Assembly (NCBI RefSeq): GCF_025822245.1
Contig: NZ_JACKTL010000017.1
Span: forward strand, 1 to 64,000
Length of the DNA stretch: 64,000 nt
From: Mycolicibacterium hodleri
GTDB lineage: Bacteria > Actinomycetota > Actinomycetes > Mycobacteriales > Mycobacteriaceae
Reading direction: 5' to 3'
The position numbers were made by a program, and so were the translations under genes. This document shows positions 27,833-37,598 of this stretch, piece by piece; the stretch's first letter is position 1, and the number at the start of each line of letters is the position of its first letter. A model generated the notes under the pieces. It worked only from the letters and a program-made list of their open reading frames with translations. It made no database searches and was not told the DNA's origin.

Positions 27833-29475
27833 AGGGCTGCTCTGATCGATGCGTGCAGCGCCCGGAGCGACGAGCGGTCGGCCTTCACCTCCAGAACGCG
27901 CATGCCGTCGGCGCCGCCGTCCAGTTCCTCGGCGAGGCCGTCCAACTCCACCTGTCGACACTCGACGTGATAGGCGCGGCACAGCGCGCCCACGTCGACG
28001 TCGTGCGGGGTGCCGAACACGCGCGAGGAGACGTCGGAGAATCTCTGGTCGCCCTGCTCGAGGAGTTCGAAGATGCCGCCGCCGTTGTCGTTGGACACCA
28101 CGATGGTGAGGCTCTTGGGAATCGGTTCGGTGGGGCCGATCAGCAGCCCGGAACTGTCGTGGACGAACGTGAGATCGCCGATGAGGGCGACGGTGCGGGG
28201 GACCCGGTCGCCGTCGCCGGTCCGTTCGTGGGCCAGGGCCGCGCCGATGGCCGTCGACACCGTGCCGTCGATGCCGGCGACACCGCGGTTGGACCGGACC
28301 TTGATGCCGTGGGCGTCCAGCCCGACCAGCGCCGCGTCGCGCACCGGGTTGGAGGCGCCGAGCACCAACTGGTCACCCGGCCGCAAACCGTCGGCGACGG
28401 CGGCCGCGACGTGCAGACCGGTCGTCAGGGGGTGGGACTTGAGCTGGGTGCGGACCGTGGCGACGGCGTGGGCGTTGGCGTCCGCGCAGCGTCGCAGCCA
28501 CTCCTCGTCGGGCGAGCCCGTGACGACCGCCCGGGTGCCGGTCGCCTGCGAGTTGCCGGACACGTCCGGCCACCGCGGGCCGGTGGTGAGCGCGAAGACC
28601 GGCACCGACGAGTCGGCCAGCAACGCCGACACGCCGCGGTGCAACGTGGGACGGCCCAGCATGATGACCTGTCTGGGCTTCAGCGCCGGCAGCGCCAGCG
28701 GGTGCAGGGCGTTCTCCGCCGGGGGTGCGGTGGGTTCGGCCACGGTCGGCAGCGCCGCCAGGTTCGGATGGACACCCGCGCCGTGTCCGGCGATCACGAC
28801 GGTGTCGAGGGTGACGTCGACGTCCAACGGCTGGTCGAACGTCACCGGGGGCGTGTACGTCCACGGTCGACCGTCGGGCCTGCCCTCAGGGGCGTACTCA
28901 CCCGAGTCGTCCAACCCGGGCACCAGGGGCTCGCGCAGCGGGATGTCGAACTGCACGGGTCCGGCATTGGCACTGCGAGAACCCTTGGCCGCCACCAGAA
29001 CCCGGCACGTCGCCGAGCGCCACTGGGCGTTGAGGGCGTCCATCGTCTCGGTGGCACCCTCGGCCAACCCGAGGCTGATGGTGGAGCGGACCTGGGTACC
29101 GAAGTAGCCGAGCTGTTCCATCGTCTGGTTGGCACCGGTGCCCAGGAGGTCATAGGGCCGGTTGGCGCTGAGGACGACCAGGGGCACGCGGGCGTAGTTC
29201 GCCTCGACGACCGCGGGCCCGAGGTTGGCCACCGCGGTGCCCGACGTCATGGCCACGCAGACCGGGGAGCCGGAGGCGGCCAATCCGATCGCCAGGAACC
29301 CGGCGGTGCGCTCGTCGATGCGCACGTGCAGCCGCAGCCTCCCGGCGCGGTCCGCGTCATGCAGGGCGAAGGCCAGCGGGGCATTGCGTGAACCGGGACA
29401 CAGCACGACGTCCCGGACGCCGCCACGAATCAACTCGTCGACGACGATGCGCGCTTGAGTCGTCGACGGGTTCAC
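27829..29475 (-). CDS. menD: SEPHCHC synthase MenD
   Basis: Thiamine-diphosphate enzyme that adds succinic semialdehyde (from 2-oxoglutarate) to isochorismate, the first committed step of menaquinone synthesis (Rv0555 counterpart). The 548-residue protein has the three-domain layout. The N-terminal Pyr domain carries [12 protein letters not shown] and [13 protein letters not shown], which includes the catalytic-region Glu. The PP domain carries the [13 protein letters not shown] cofactor site and the [14 protein letters not shown] segment. ATG 29475 is clear. It is 12 bp downstream of bpoC and overlaps the DUF3592 gene by 4 nt in a menC-bpoC-menD-DUF3592 array. Confidence 0.95.
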   Translation of the reverse strand: MNPSTTQARIVVDELIRGGVRDVVLCPGSRNAPLAFALHDADRAGRLRLHVRIDERTAGFLAIGLAASGSPVCVAMTSGTAVANLGPAVVEANYARVPLVVLSANRPYDLLGTGANQTMEQLGYFGTQVRSTISLGLAEGATETMDALNAQWRSATCRVLVAAKGSRSANAGPVQFDIPLREPLVPGLDDSGEYAPEGRPDGRPWTYTPPVTFDQPLDVDVTLDTVVIAGHGAGVHPNLAALPTVAEPTAPPAENALHPLALPALKPRQVIMLGRPTLHRGVSALLADSSVPVFALTTGPRWPDVSGNSQATGTRAVVTGSPDEEWLRRCADANAHAVATVRTQLKSHPLTTGLHVAAAVADGLRPGDQLVLGASNPVRDAALVGLDAHGIKVRSNRGVAGIDGTVSTAIGAALAHERTGDGDRVPRTVALIGDLTFVHDSSGLLIGPTEPIPKSLTIVVSNDNGGGIFELLEQGDQRFSDVSSRVFGTPHDVDVGALCRAYHVECRQVELDGLAEELDGGADGMRVLEVKADRSSLRALHASIRAAL

Positions 29476-29487
29476 CCTTACAGCCTG

Positions 29488-30270
29488 TCATACCCCCGCG
29501 CCGAAGAATTCGAGCACGGCGGCGTTGACCACGTCGGGACGCTCGATGAATCCGAGGTGTCCGGTGTCGGGTATTTGCAGGTAGCGGCCGTTGGGCAGGG
29601 CGTCGGCGACCTCCCGGCCGAGGTGCGGCGGCAGCACCACGTCGTCGGCGAAACCGATCACCAGCGCTGGCGCCGTAATGTTCCGGTAAGCAGGCAACCG
29701 GTTGGTCTCCGGTCGAATTCTGAGCTGGCTGCGCAGCCCCGGCGTCGACTTCGTGGGCCACATCGTGAACATCTCGATCCAGTCCCGGACGGCGCTCTCG
29801 TCGTTGAGCGTCTTGGGCGAGAAACTCTCCAGCAGCCGCAACTTCGCCTCGAACTTGGGTGGGAGTTCCACCCCCGCCTGCAGGAACTCGTATTCGGCGG
29901 CGCTGAAGAACTCGCGGGTGCGGTCCTCGCGGCCGCGGGTGGCCATCAACACCGCCGCCGACACCAGGTCGGGCCTGGCCAGCATCAACTCCTGGGCGAT
30001 GAACGACCCCATCGAGACGCCCACCACCCGGACCGGGCCCGCGTCGAGCTTCTCGATCAGCTTCGCGGTGTCGAAGACCACCTGTTCGGTGGTGAAGCCC
30101 TGCGCGTTCTCGGTGGCGCCGATGCCGCGGTTGTCGAACGTGACGACGCGATACCCGGCCCGTTGGAAGGCGGGCACCTGGTGGAGGTGCCACGTCCGGC
30201 CCGCTCCCCCGCGGCCGGCAATGAACAGGACGGGCTCACCCGAGCCACGATCGTCGTACGCCAAATTCAC
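29488..30270 (-). CDS. bpoC: Alpha/beta hydrolase BpoC
   Basis: A 260-residue alpha/beta-hydrolase, Rv0554 counterpart (annotated as a non-haem bromoperoxidase-like hydrolase). The nucleophile Ser is in VGVSMGSFIAQEL, Asp is in FADDVVLPP, His is in PDTGHLGF, and the oxyanion region is FIAGRGGAGRTW. Because it sits between menC and menD, it is a candidate for the MenH step (SHCHC synthase), but the sequence alone does not show that. 12 bp separate it from menD. Confidence 0.88.
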   Translation of the reverse strand: MNLAYDDRGSGEPVLFIAGRGGAGRTWHLHQVPAFQRAGYRVVTFDNRGIGATENAQGFTTEQVVFDTAKLIEKLDAGPVRVVGVSMGSFIAQELMLARPDLVSAAVLMATRGREDRTREFFSAAEYEFLQAGVELPPKFEAKLRLLESFSPKTLNDESAVRDWIEMFTMWPTKSTPGLRSQLRIRPETNRLPAYRNITAPALVIGFADDVVLPPHLGREVADALPNGRYLQIPDTGHLGFIERPDVVNAAVLEFFGAGV

Positions 30271-30517
30271 CCGGCCGACCCTACTTGGGGCGGTGTGCGG
30301 TGTCCCAATTGCCGCAGGTCGGCGCGCGTCCCTGGCTGGTCATCCGAATGACACGCTCTACGCGTCTTCTGCATCAGGGTCGTGGGTTGGCGGTCTGCGG
30401 CCCCGCGGCGCGACCGTCGCGCAGAAGACGGCCATAGGACGCAGTTCGAGACAACCCAGAGGGAGTCCCGGCGCTCAGCGGGCCGGCGGCGACGGGTCCG
30501 GGCTCGTGCCCCACGGA

Positions 30518-31477
30518 TTAGGACAGCAGCGGATGGCAGGCCGTGATCCGGTCGATCCACCACTGCCGTCGAGCGGGTGCGGCCGCCAGACCGGACAGGC
30601 GCGCAGGATCGGGCGTGACCGCCCCGACGGGCAGGCGGCCGTCCACCGGCGCGAGCGACTCGGTGACGTCCTCGACGAAGAGTCCGCCGGTACCCAGCCC
30701 GCACGCGTAGCGCAGGTCGGGCAGGCACGCCGCCGCCAGCAGACCCCTGGACATGCCGACCGCCGAATCGAGCGCACTGGACACCACGATGGGCACGTCG
30801 ATCTGTCGGGCAATGTCCAGCAGCCGCGAAATACCGCCCAGCGGAGCGACTTTGACGACCGCGACGTCGGCGGCCTTCATCCGCACCACGCGCAACGGGT
30901 CCTCGGCCTTGCGGATGCTCTCGTCGGCCGCCACCGGCACGTCGACCAGGCCGCGTAGTTCGGCCAACTCGGCCACCGTCGCGCAGGGCTGCTCCAGGTA
31001 CTCCAGGGGTCCGTCGGCCGTCAGCGCGGCGCAGGCGGTGGCCGCCTCCGCGACGGTCCAGCCACCGTTGGCGTCGACGCGAACCAGGGGCACCCGCTCG
31101 CGCACCGCGTTGACGCGGGCGACGTCGTCGGCGAGGGTCTGCCCCCGCTCGGCCACCTTGACCTTGGCGGTGCCCGCCCCCGGGAAACGGGCCAGCACCT
31201 CGGCCACCTGCGACACCTCGACGGCGGGGACGGTGGCGTTGACCGGGATCCAGGTGCGCAGCGGCGCGGGTGGCGCGACGTAGGCGGCCTCGATCCCCGC
31301 CGCCAGCCAATGCACCGCCTCGTCGGGCTCGTACTCGACGAAGGCGCCAAACTCGCCCCAGCCGGCGGGACCGTCGATCAACGCCACCTCGCGAACGTCG
31401 ATGCCGCGGAAGCGGACTCGCATCGGCAGCGACACGACGTGCAGACGTTGTAGCAGGTCGTCCAGGGTGGGCGTCAT
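30518..31477 (-). CDS. menC: o-Succinylbenzoate synthase MenC
   Basis: Enolase-superfamily dehydratase converting SHCHC to o-succinylbenzoate (Rv0553 counterpart). The 319-residue protein shows the active-site set in order: KxK in GTAKVKVAERG, metal-binding Asp in VRVDANGGW, Glu in LEYLEQP, Asp in PVAADESIRK and the second Lys in VVKVAPLGG. It starts the men array on the minus strand. A gap of about 250 bp to bpoC follows, so bpoC-menD may have their own promoter. Confidence 0.94.
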   Translation of the reverse strand: MTPTLDDLLQRLHVVSLPMRVRFRGIDVREVALIDGPAGWGEFGAFVEYEPDEAVHWLAAGIEAAYVAPPAPLRTWIPVNATVPAVEVSQVAEVLARFPGAGTAKVKVAERGQTLADDVARVNAVRERVPLVRVDANGGWTVAEAATACAALTADGPLEYLEQPCATVAELAELRGLVDVPVAADESIRKAEDPLRVVRMKAADVAVVKVAPLGGISRLLDIARQIDVPIVVSSALDSAVGMSRGLLAAACLPDLRYACGLGTGGLFVEDVTESLAPVDGRLPVGAVTPDPARLSGLAAAPARRQWWIDRITACHPLLS

Positions 31478-31600
31478 GCGCCGCCGATCAGAACGTCGGT
31501 CTCGTCAACGCTCATGGGCCACCGTTCTGCGAGGGCGGAACGGAGTCTCCGTCACCGCCGACGCCGTCGTCATCCACCGATCGAAACCTACACTCGGGTG

Positions 31601-32422
31601 ATGCCACTCATCGGGGTGTCCACCTACCAGCGGTGGATCGAGAACGTCGCCGACCGCATCGATCCCCTGGTCTCGGCCTCCAAGCCCTACCTCGACGGGC
31701 TGGACAACCTCCCGAGCGACGGCCGCTTCCTGCTCGTCGGCAATCACACCCAGGCAGGTACCGAAGCCGTCCTGATTCCGTACGTGGTCCGACGTCAGAT
31801 CGGCATCCGGGTGCGGCCGCTGGCCGACCGCAGGTTCGGCAACGTCAAGGGCGTGCCGGCAGACCTCTTCGCCGCCGCAGGTGCGGTGGTCGGGACGCCG
31901 GAGACGGCGCGCGAACTCATGGCCGCCGGCGAACCCATCCTGGTGTTCCCCGGCGGTGGCCGAGAGGTCGGCAAGGCCCGCGACCAGCTGTACACGCTGA
32001 TGTGGCACGGCCGCAACGGATTTGCCCGGCTCGCGGTGGAGCACGACTACCCGATCATTCCGGCGGCGCTCGTCGGCGGCGACGACGTCTACCACGTGCT
32101 CACCACCAGCGACGGCCGCTGGGCGCGGTGGACCAAGCCGCTGGCCGAACGCCTGACCGGCACCACGGACATGGGAATGCCCCTGGTGCGCGGCATCGGA
32201 CCGACCCTGATTCCGCGCCCGCAGCGGACGTATCTGCGTTTCGGAACGCCGATCGACACCGCCCGCCCGAAGGGAGCGGTCGCCGAGACGTGGACGGCGA
32301 CGGTGCGCGAGCGGACCAAGGCCGCGCTCGAGGGTGAGCTGGCCGCACTGCTGGAGATCCGCGAAGGCGATCCCTATCGTCAGCTGGCGCCATGGGCGCG
32401 CAGCGCCGCCGTCTCGCCCTAG
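31601..32422 (+). CDS. Lysophospholipid acyltransferase family protein
   Basis: A 273-residue membrane-associated acyltransferase of the PlsC/DGAT-like superfamily. Motif I reads GNHTQAGTE (His near residue 46) where HxxxxD is usual, so the acidic residue is shifted and is Glu. The FPGGGREVGK segment matches the Gly-rich motif III region. It probably moves a fatty acyl group from CoA to a glycerolipid. ATG 31601 is preferred over longer in-frame starts. It is divergent from menC and ends 5 bp from the convergent acyl-CoA ligase. Confidence 0.82.
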   Translation: MPLIGVSTYQRWIENVADRIDPLVSASKPYLDGLDNLPSDGRFLLVGNHTQAGTEAVLIPYVVRRQIGIRVRPLADRRFGNVKGVPADLFAAAGAVVGTPETARELMAAGEPILVFPGGGREVGKARDQLYTLMWHGRNGFARLAVEHDYPIIPAALVGGDDVYHVLTTSDGRWARWTKPLAERLTGTTDMGMPLVRGIGPTLIPRPQRTYLRFGTPIDTARPKGAVAETWTATVRERTKAALEGELAALLEIREGDPYRQLAPWARSAAVSP

Positions 32423-32427
32423 ACCGC

Positions 32428-33990
32428 CTATACCTTGCGGCCCGCCTTCTCCCAATGTGGTTGGCGCAGATCCTTCTTCAGGATCTTGCCGGTGGGATTG
32501 CGGGGCAGCTCGTCGACGATGTCGACCGTCCTCGGGCACTTGTAGCCGGCCAGTCGCTCCTTGGCCCAGCTGATCAGCTCCTCGTCGGTCACCTCGCCCT
32601 CGAGCGACACGACGGCCTTGACCGATTCGCCCCACTTCTCGTCGGGCACACCGATCACGGCAACCTCGGCGACGGCGGGATGCTCTGCCAGCACCCGTTC
32701 CACCTCGATCGAGTAGACGTTCTCCCCGCCGGTGATGATCATGTCCTTGAGCCGGTCCTCGACGAAGATGTAGCCGTCGGCGTCGACCCTGCCGATGTCC
32801 CCGGTGCGGAACCAGCCGTCCTCGGTGACGGCCTCCTTGGTCGCGTCGGGCTTGTTGTGGTAGCCCTTCATCAACTGCTTTGACTTGAACCACAATTCGC
32901 CCTGCTTGCCTGGTTCGACGTCCTCCAGGCTGTCAGGGTCGACCACGCGCACCTCGGCGCCGGGGACGACGCGGCCGGCGCTGCCCATGCGTTCCTCGTC
33001 GCCGCTGCGGTGATCCTCCGGAGCCAGCAGGCTGATGACACCACCGACCTCGGTCAGCCCGTAGGCCTGGATGAAGTCGGTGTCGGGCCACGCTTCGAGT
33101 GCCTTGCGCAGCAGCGGCAGCGGCATCGGCGACGCGCCGTAGCCGTAGGTCTTCAGGGCCGCGAACAGCTTCACGGCGTCCTCGCCGGACTCCAGCACCT
33201 TGGCCAGCACCGCCGGCACCAGGAAGGTGCGGTTGGCGCCCGAGAGAATGCCGCCGGCCAGCTGAGCGCCGTCGACGTCGCGGGTCATGTAGCTCGCCAC
33301 CCCGGTGTGCAAGCCCAGCTGCATGTACGACGACCCGCCGACGTGGAACAGCGGCATCGCGACCAGGTTCTTGTCACCCTCGTCCAGTTCCCATCCGGCG
33401 AAGGCACTTTCGGTGTGCGCGATCAGGTTGGCCTGCGTCAGCGCGACACCCTTGGGCCGGCCCGTGGTGCCGGAGGAGTACATGATGATGGCGACGTCGT
33501 CGGGCTCGACGTCTTCCGACCGGTCGACCGGGGTCGCCGCGGCCAGCAGGGCCTCGTACTCGTCGCCCTCGCCACCGTCGGGCGTCACCTCGACGACCTT
33601 CTCCAGGCTGGTCAGCTTGTCCCGGATCTTGTCCACGCCCGGCTTCAGCTCGGACCCCACGATCAGCACCTTGGCACCGGAATCGTTGAGCACGTAGTCC
33701 ATCTCGTCGCCGGCGAGCCGGAAGTTGACGATGGCAGTGGCCGCTCCGATGGACGCCGCCGCCAGGGTGGTCTCCACGCAGGCCGGATGGTTCTTGTCGA
33801 GGAACGCGACCACGTCGCCGCGGCCGACGCCCATCTCGGTCAGCGCGCCGGCCAGGTGCCGGATGCGGTCGTACCACTGGGACCACGTCCACGTGCGGTC
33901 CTTGAAGGTGACCGCTTCGGCGTCGGGCTTGGTCTCGGCCCAGTGAGCGGTGCGTTCGTCGAGAAAACGAGGTGTTGGCAACTCTGACAT
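32428..33990 (-). CDS. Long-chain fatty acid-CoA ligase (FadD family)
   Basis: ANL-superfamily acyl-CoA synthetase of 520 residues. The ATP-binding motif MYSSGTTGRPKG is near residue 165, the A5 motif is QAYGLTEVGG, the GELWFKS region and WFRTGDIGRVD (A7) follow, KDMIITGGENVYSIEVE is the hinge (A8), and the C-terminal catalytic Lys is in PTGKILKKDL (A10). Activates a carboxylic acid by adenylation and thioesterifies it to CoA. The chain length specificity is not clear. ATG 33990 (MSELPTPRFL) was chosen; further upstream codons are non-homologous. The amidohydrolase gene ends 31 bp upstream. Confidence 0.9.
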   Translation of the reverse strand: MSELPTPRFLDERTAHWAETKPDAEAVTFKDRTWTWSQWYDRIRHLAGALTEMGVGRGDVVAFLDKNHPACVETTLAAASIGAATAIVNFRLAGDEMDYVLNDSGAKVLIVGSELKPGVDKIRDKLTSLEKVVEVTPDGGEGDEYEALLAAATPVDRSEDVEPDDVAIIMYSSGTTGRPKGVALTQANLIAHTESAFAGWELDEGDKNLVAMPLFHVGGSSYMQLGLHTGVASYMTRDVDGAQLAGGILSGANRTFLVPAVLAKVLESGEDAVKLFAALKTYGYGASPMPLPLLRKALEAWPDTDFIQAYGLTEVGGVISLLAPEDHRSGDEERMGSAGRVVPGAEVRVVDPDSLEDVEPGKQGELWFKSKQLMKGYHNKPDATKEAVTEDGWFRTGDIGRVDADGYIFVEDRLKDMIITGGENVYSIEVERVLAEHPAVAEVAVIGVPDEKWGESVKAVVSLEGEVTDEELISWAKERLAGYKCPRTVDIVDELPRNPTGKILKKDLRQPHWEKAGRKV

Positions 33991-34021
33991 GAGCGCCAGC
34001 GTGCCATGACGACACCGGCAG

Positions 34022-35629
34022 CTAGTCAGATTTCGAATAAACTCGGCGTCCTGCCAGGTACGTGGCGCGCACCTCCAGGTCGGCGATGGTCTCCGGCGGC
34101 ACGGCACGCGGATCGGCCGACAGCACCACCAGGTCGGCGTACTTGCCCACTTCCAGCGAGCCGACGACGTCGTCGGCGAACAATTGCCACGCCGCGTCCA
34201 AGGTCTGCGCCTGGATCGCCTGCTCGACCGTGATGCGTTGCTCCGGTCCCAGCACCCGCCCACTGGGCGCCTGGCGGGTGGCCGCGACGCTGATGTTGCG
34301 CAGCGGCTCCTCCGGCGTGACGGGCGGATCGTTGTGCAGCGAGACCCGCATGCCCGTGGCGAGGGCGGAACCGACCGGCATCCAGCGCGAACCGTGCTCG
34401 GGACCGAACAGACCGTCGACCAGGACGTCACCCCAGTAGTGAATCTGGTCGACGAAGATGCTGCACGTGACGCCGAGGTCGTGGGCGCGCTGCAGCTGTG
34501 CATCGGTGATCGCGCCGACGTGCTCGAGCCGCAGCCGGTGATCAGCGCGCGGATGTGCTTGCAGCGCTTCGGAGTACACGTCGAGGATGGTGTCGACTCC
34601 GACGTCGCCCTGGACGTGACAGGCCATCTGCCACCCCAGCGGAAAGTAGGCGGCGACGATCTCGGTGAGCTGTTCGCGGGTGTAGTTGGCGTGGCCGCAG
34701 GAGCCGGGCGTCACGCCGATGGACCGGGTCGCGGCGGTGTCCAGGTACGGGAACGACAGATCGATGTTGCCGATCCACGGGGACCCGTCGACCCAGATCT
34801 TGATGCCGACCTGCCGGACGACGTCGTCGCCGTTGTCGGGCACCGCGGTGGTCGTCATCGCGGCGGTCGACATCTCGTAGGTGCGCAGTCGCACGGTCAG
34901 CTCACCGCGCAGCGCGTCGAGCGCCGGGCGGAACATCGGGTCGAAGGCCATCTCCGAACACGTCGTCAGACCGGCCCGGTTCAGCCGGGCGCACTCGGCG
35001 AGCAGCATCGCGGGATATCCGTCGCGGTCGATGGCGCCGCCGATCAGCGGGAACACCGCGCCCGTCTCCTCCGCGGTGCCGTCGAGTTCACCCGAGGCGT
35101 CGCGGCCGTACCGCGCGCCCTTCGGATCCGGGGTGTCGCGGTTCAGCCCGAGCGTCCGCGCGGTCACCGAGTTGAAGTAGGCCTTGTGCCCGGAGTTGTG
35201 CACGATCACCAGTGGCGTATCGGGCGCCATCCCGTCCAGCCACGCCAGCGTGGGCTCTGGCAGGCCGGCCTGCAGCAGCGGATCCCACCCGTTGAGGTAG
35301 GCCCCCGAATCGCCGCGGGCGGCGACCTCGTGCTCGATCGCGGCGAGAACGTCGGCCGCACTGCCCATCGTGACGGGCCGGACGTCGACGATGCGATCGG
35401 CCAGCACCATCGCCTCCATCAGCGGGTGCCCATGCGCCTCGATCAGGCCGGGCATGACGCAGCCGTCGCCAAGTTCGACGACCACGGTGTCGGGCCCGAC
35501 CCAGTTCTCCACCTCGGCCCGGTCGCCGACGGACACCACGCGCCCGTCGGCCACGGCAAGCGCGCCCGCCGTGGGCAGAGCGTCGTCGACGGTCAGGACG
35601 GTGCCGAAAAAGACCAGCTCAGCAGGCAT
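34022..35629 (-). CDS. Amidohydrolase family 3 protein
   Basis: A 535-residue metal-dependent hydrolase of the YtcJ/amidohydrolase-3 type (Rv0552 counterpart). The N-terminal beta-sandwich precedes the metal-binding HxH in LIEAHGHPLME (residues about 64-74). Later ligands are in ACHVQGDVGVD and in VSLHNDPPVTPEEP. The family hydrolyses amide or imide bonds; the physiological substrate is unknown. ATG 35629. It is transcribed in the same direction as the acyl-CoA ligase and could share its transcript. Confidence 0.88.
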   Translation of the reverse strand: MPAELVFFGTVLTVDDALPTAGALAVADGRVVSVGDRAEVENWVGPDTVVVELGDGCVMPGLIEAHGHPLMEAMVLADRIVDVRPVTMGSAADVLAAIEHEVAARGDSGAYLNGWDPLLQAGLPEPTLAWLDGMAPDTPLVIVHNSGHKAYFNSVTARTLGLNRDTPDPKGARYGRDASGELDGTAEETGAVFPLIGGAIDRDGYPAMLLAECARLNRAGLTTCSEMAFDPMFRPALDALRGELTVRLRTYEMSTAAMTTTAVPDNGDDVVRQVGIKIWVDGSPWIGNIDLSFPYLDTAATRSIGVTPGSCGHANYTREQLTEIVAAYFPLGWQMACHVQGDVGVDTILDVYSEALQAHPRADHRLRLEHVGAITDAQLQRAHDLGVTCSIFVDQIHYWGDVLVDGLFGPEHGSRWMPVGSALATGMRVSLHNDPPVTPEEPLRNISVAATRQAPSGRVLGPEQRITVEQAIQAQTLDAAWQLFADDVVGSLEVGKYADLVVLSADPRAVPPETIADLEVRATYLAGRRVYSKSD

Positions 35630-35684
35630 GCCGCCATCTTCGCAGAGGCCACCGGAGAATGTGCCGACTTCGTGGCTCGGCGAA

Positions 35685-35978
35685 CTACGTGATCCGGATC
35701 CGGATGGGCCCGCGCCACGGCTCGTCGGGATCGAGGACGGTGCCCTTCTGACTGATTTCCACCTCGCCGTGGCGGGCCAGGTCACGCGCGACGTCGCGGG
35801 CGTCGTCCATCAGGTCGCGCCAGTCGTCGCCGCCGATCGCCCGGGCCGCGTCGGACGGGCAGATGGTCTTCTCCGGTCCCCGTTCGCGAGCCAGCTCCAG
35901 GATGGTGGTGCGCAGTCGCTGGTTCACGTCCTCCAGTGAAGCCCGATTCCGCGCCCCTTGCCAGGATTTCTGTAACAC
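35685..35978 (-). CDS. DUF3253 family protein
   Basis: A small soluble protein of unknown function. The DUF3253 core (RLRTTILELARERG...CPSDAARAIGG...VLDPDEPWRGPIRI) covers nearly all of it and looks like a winged helix-type fold. GTG 35978 gives 97 residues. GTG 35927 (VNQRLRTT) would give 80, closer to the core length. The longer start lies only 16 bp from the divergent fadD8 start, which leaves little room for promoters and makes the shorter form plausible. Confidence 0.75.
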   Translation of the reverse strand: MLQKSWQGARNRASLEDVNQRLRTTILELARERGPEKTICPSDAARAIGGDDWRDLMDDARDVARDLARHGEVEISQKGTVLDPDEPWRGPIRIRIT

Positions 35979-35994
35979 GTTCTAATCTGGACCC

Positions 35995-37596
35995 ATGAGT
36001 GACTCACTCCTGCGGCATCCCATCCACTCTGGCCACCTCACCGTCGGCGCGCTCAAGCGTCACCGCGACAAGCCAGTGCTGTTCCTCGGAGAGACCACCC
36101 TGACCGGTGGTGAGCTCGCCGACCGCATCAGCCAGTACGTTCAGGCCTTCGAGGCGCTCGGCGCGGGCTCGGGCGCGGTGGTCGGGCTGCTCGCACTCAA
36201 CCGCCCCGAGGTACTGATGATCGTGGGCGCCGGGCAGACACAGGGCTACCGCCGTGTGGCACTACACCCTCTCGGCTCGCTGGACGACCACGCCTACGTG
36301 CTGACCGACGCCGGGGTCACGTCGTTGATCATCGATCCGAACCCGATGTTCGTCGAACGCGCGCTGGGGCTGCTGGAGAAGGTGCCGTCGCTCAAGCAGG
36401 TGCTGACGATCGGTCCCGTCCCCGCCGACCTGGCCGACGTCGCGGTGGACCTCAACGCCGAGGCCGCCGCGCACCCGCCACAACCGCTGGTCGCGGCAAA
36501 CCTGGCGCCGGACACCGTCACCGGGCTGGCCTACACCGGCGGCACCACCGGCAAGCCCAAGGGCGTGATGATGACGTCGCAGGCCACCACCACCATGTCG
36601 ACCATTCAGCTCGCCGAGTGGGAGTGGCCAGAGAACCCCAAGTTCCTGATGTGTACCCCGCTGTCGCACGCCGGAGCGGCGTTCTTCCTGCCGACGATCG
36701 TCAAGGGCGGCGAGATGGTGGTGCTGTCCAAGTTCGACCCGGCCGAGGTGCTGCGCACCATCGAGGAGCAGAAGATCACGGCCACCATGCTGGTTCCGTC
36801 GATGATCTACGCGCTGATGGACCACCCGGACTCCCACACCCGCGACCTCTCGTCGCTGGAGACCGTCTACTACGGTGCCTCGGCCATGAATCCGGTGCGA
36901 CTGCGCGAGGCGATCGACCGCTTCGGGCCCATCTTCGCGCAGTACTACGGCCAATCCGAGGCCCCGATGGTCATCACCTATCTGGCCAAGGGCGAACACG
37001 ACGAGAAGCGCCTGACGTCGTGCGGGCGCCCCACGTTGTTCGCCCGCACCGCTCTGCTCGGCGAGGACGGCCAGCCGGTGCCGCGCGGCGAGGTCGGCGA
37101 AATCTGCGTGTCGGGTCCGCTGCTGTCCGGCGGCTACCTGAACAAGCCGGAGGCGACGGCGGAGACGTTCCGCGACGGGTGGATGCACACCGGCGACCTG
37201 GCTCGCGAGGACGAGGACGGCTTCTGGTTCATCGTCGACCGCACCAAGGACATGATCGTCACCGGCGGGTTCAACGTGTTCCCGCGCGAGGTGGAAGACG
37301 TTGTCGCCGAACATCCTTCGGTGGCACAGGTGTGCGTGATCGGTACGCCCGACGAGAAGTGGGGCGAGGCCGTCACCGCGGTGGTGGTGCTGCGGTCGGA
37401 CGTGCCGAGGGACGAGGCGTCGATCGCGGCCATGACCGCCGAGATCCAGGCCGCGGTCAAGGAGCGCAAGGGGTCGGTGCAATCGCCCAAGCAGGTCGTG
37501 GTCGTCGACTCGGTGCCCGTGACCGCACTCGGCAAGCCGGACAAGAAGGCCGTCCGCGCGCAGTTCTGGGAGGGCTCGGAGCGCCGCGTCGGGTAG
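35995..37596 (+). CDS. fadD8: Fatty acid-CoA ligase FadD8
   Basis: A 533-residue ANL-superfamily ligase corresponding to Rv0551c. ATP-binding motif AYTGGTTGKPKG, A5-like QYYGQSEAP, MHTGDLAREDEDGFW, hinge KDMIVTGGFNVFPREVE and the C-terminal catalytic Lys in VTALGKPDKK are all present. Activates a fatty or related acid to its CoA thioester. It shares little more than family motifs with the ligase at 32428-33990, so the two are not recent duplicates. The GntR regulator converges 2 bp after its stop. Confidence 0.92.
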   Translation: MSDSLLRHPIHSGHLTVGALKRHRDKPVLFLGETTLTGGELADRISQYVQAFEALGAGSGAVVGLLALNRPEVLMIVGAGQTQGYRRVALHPLGSLDDHAYVLTDAGVTSLIIDPNPMFVERALGLLEKVPSLKQVLTIGPVPADLADVAVDLNAEAAAHPPQPLVAANLAPDTVTGLAYTGGTTGKPKGVMMTSQATTTMSTIQLAEWEWPENPKFLMCTPLSHAGAAFFLPTIVKGGEMVVLSKFDPAEVLRTIEEQKITATMLVPSMIYALMDHPDSHTRDLSSLETVYYGASAMNPVRLREAIDRFGPIFAQYYGQSEAPMVITYLAKGEHDEKRLTSCGRPTLFARTALLGEDGQPVPRGEVGEICVSGPLLSGGYLNKPEATAETFRDGWMHTGDLAREDEDGFWFIVDRTKDMIVTGGFNVFPREVEDVVAEHPSVAQVCVIGTPDEKWGEAVTAVVVLRSDVPRDEASIAAMTAEIQAAVKERKGSVQSPKQVVVVDSVPVTALGKPDKKAVRAQFWEGSERRVG

Positions 37597-37598
37597 CG

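Noticed and set aside
29488..30270. MenH assignment for bpoC
   Set aside because: Position in the men array supports it, but the motifs are those of general alpha/beta hydrolases. Kept as BpoC.
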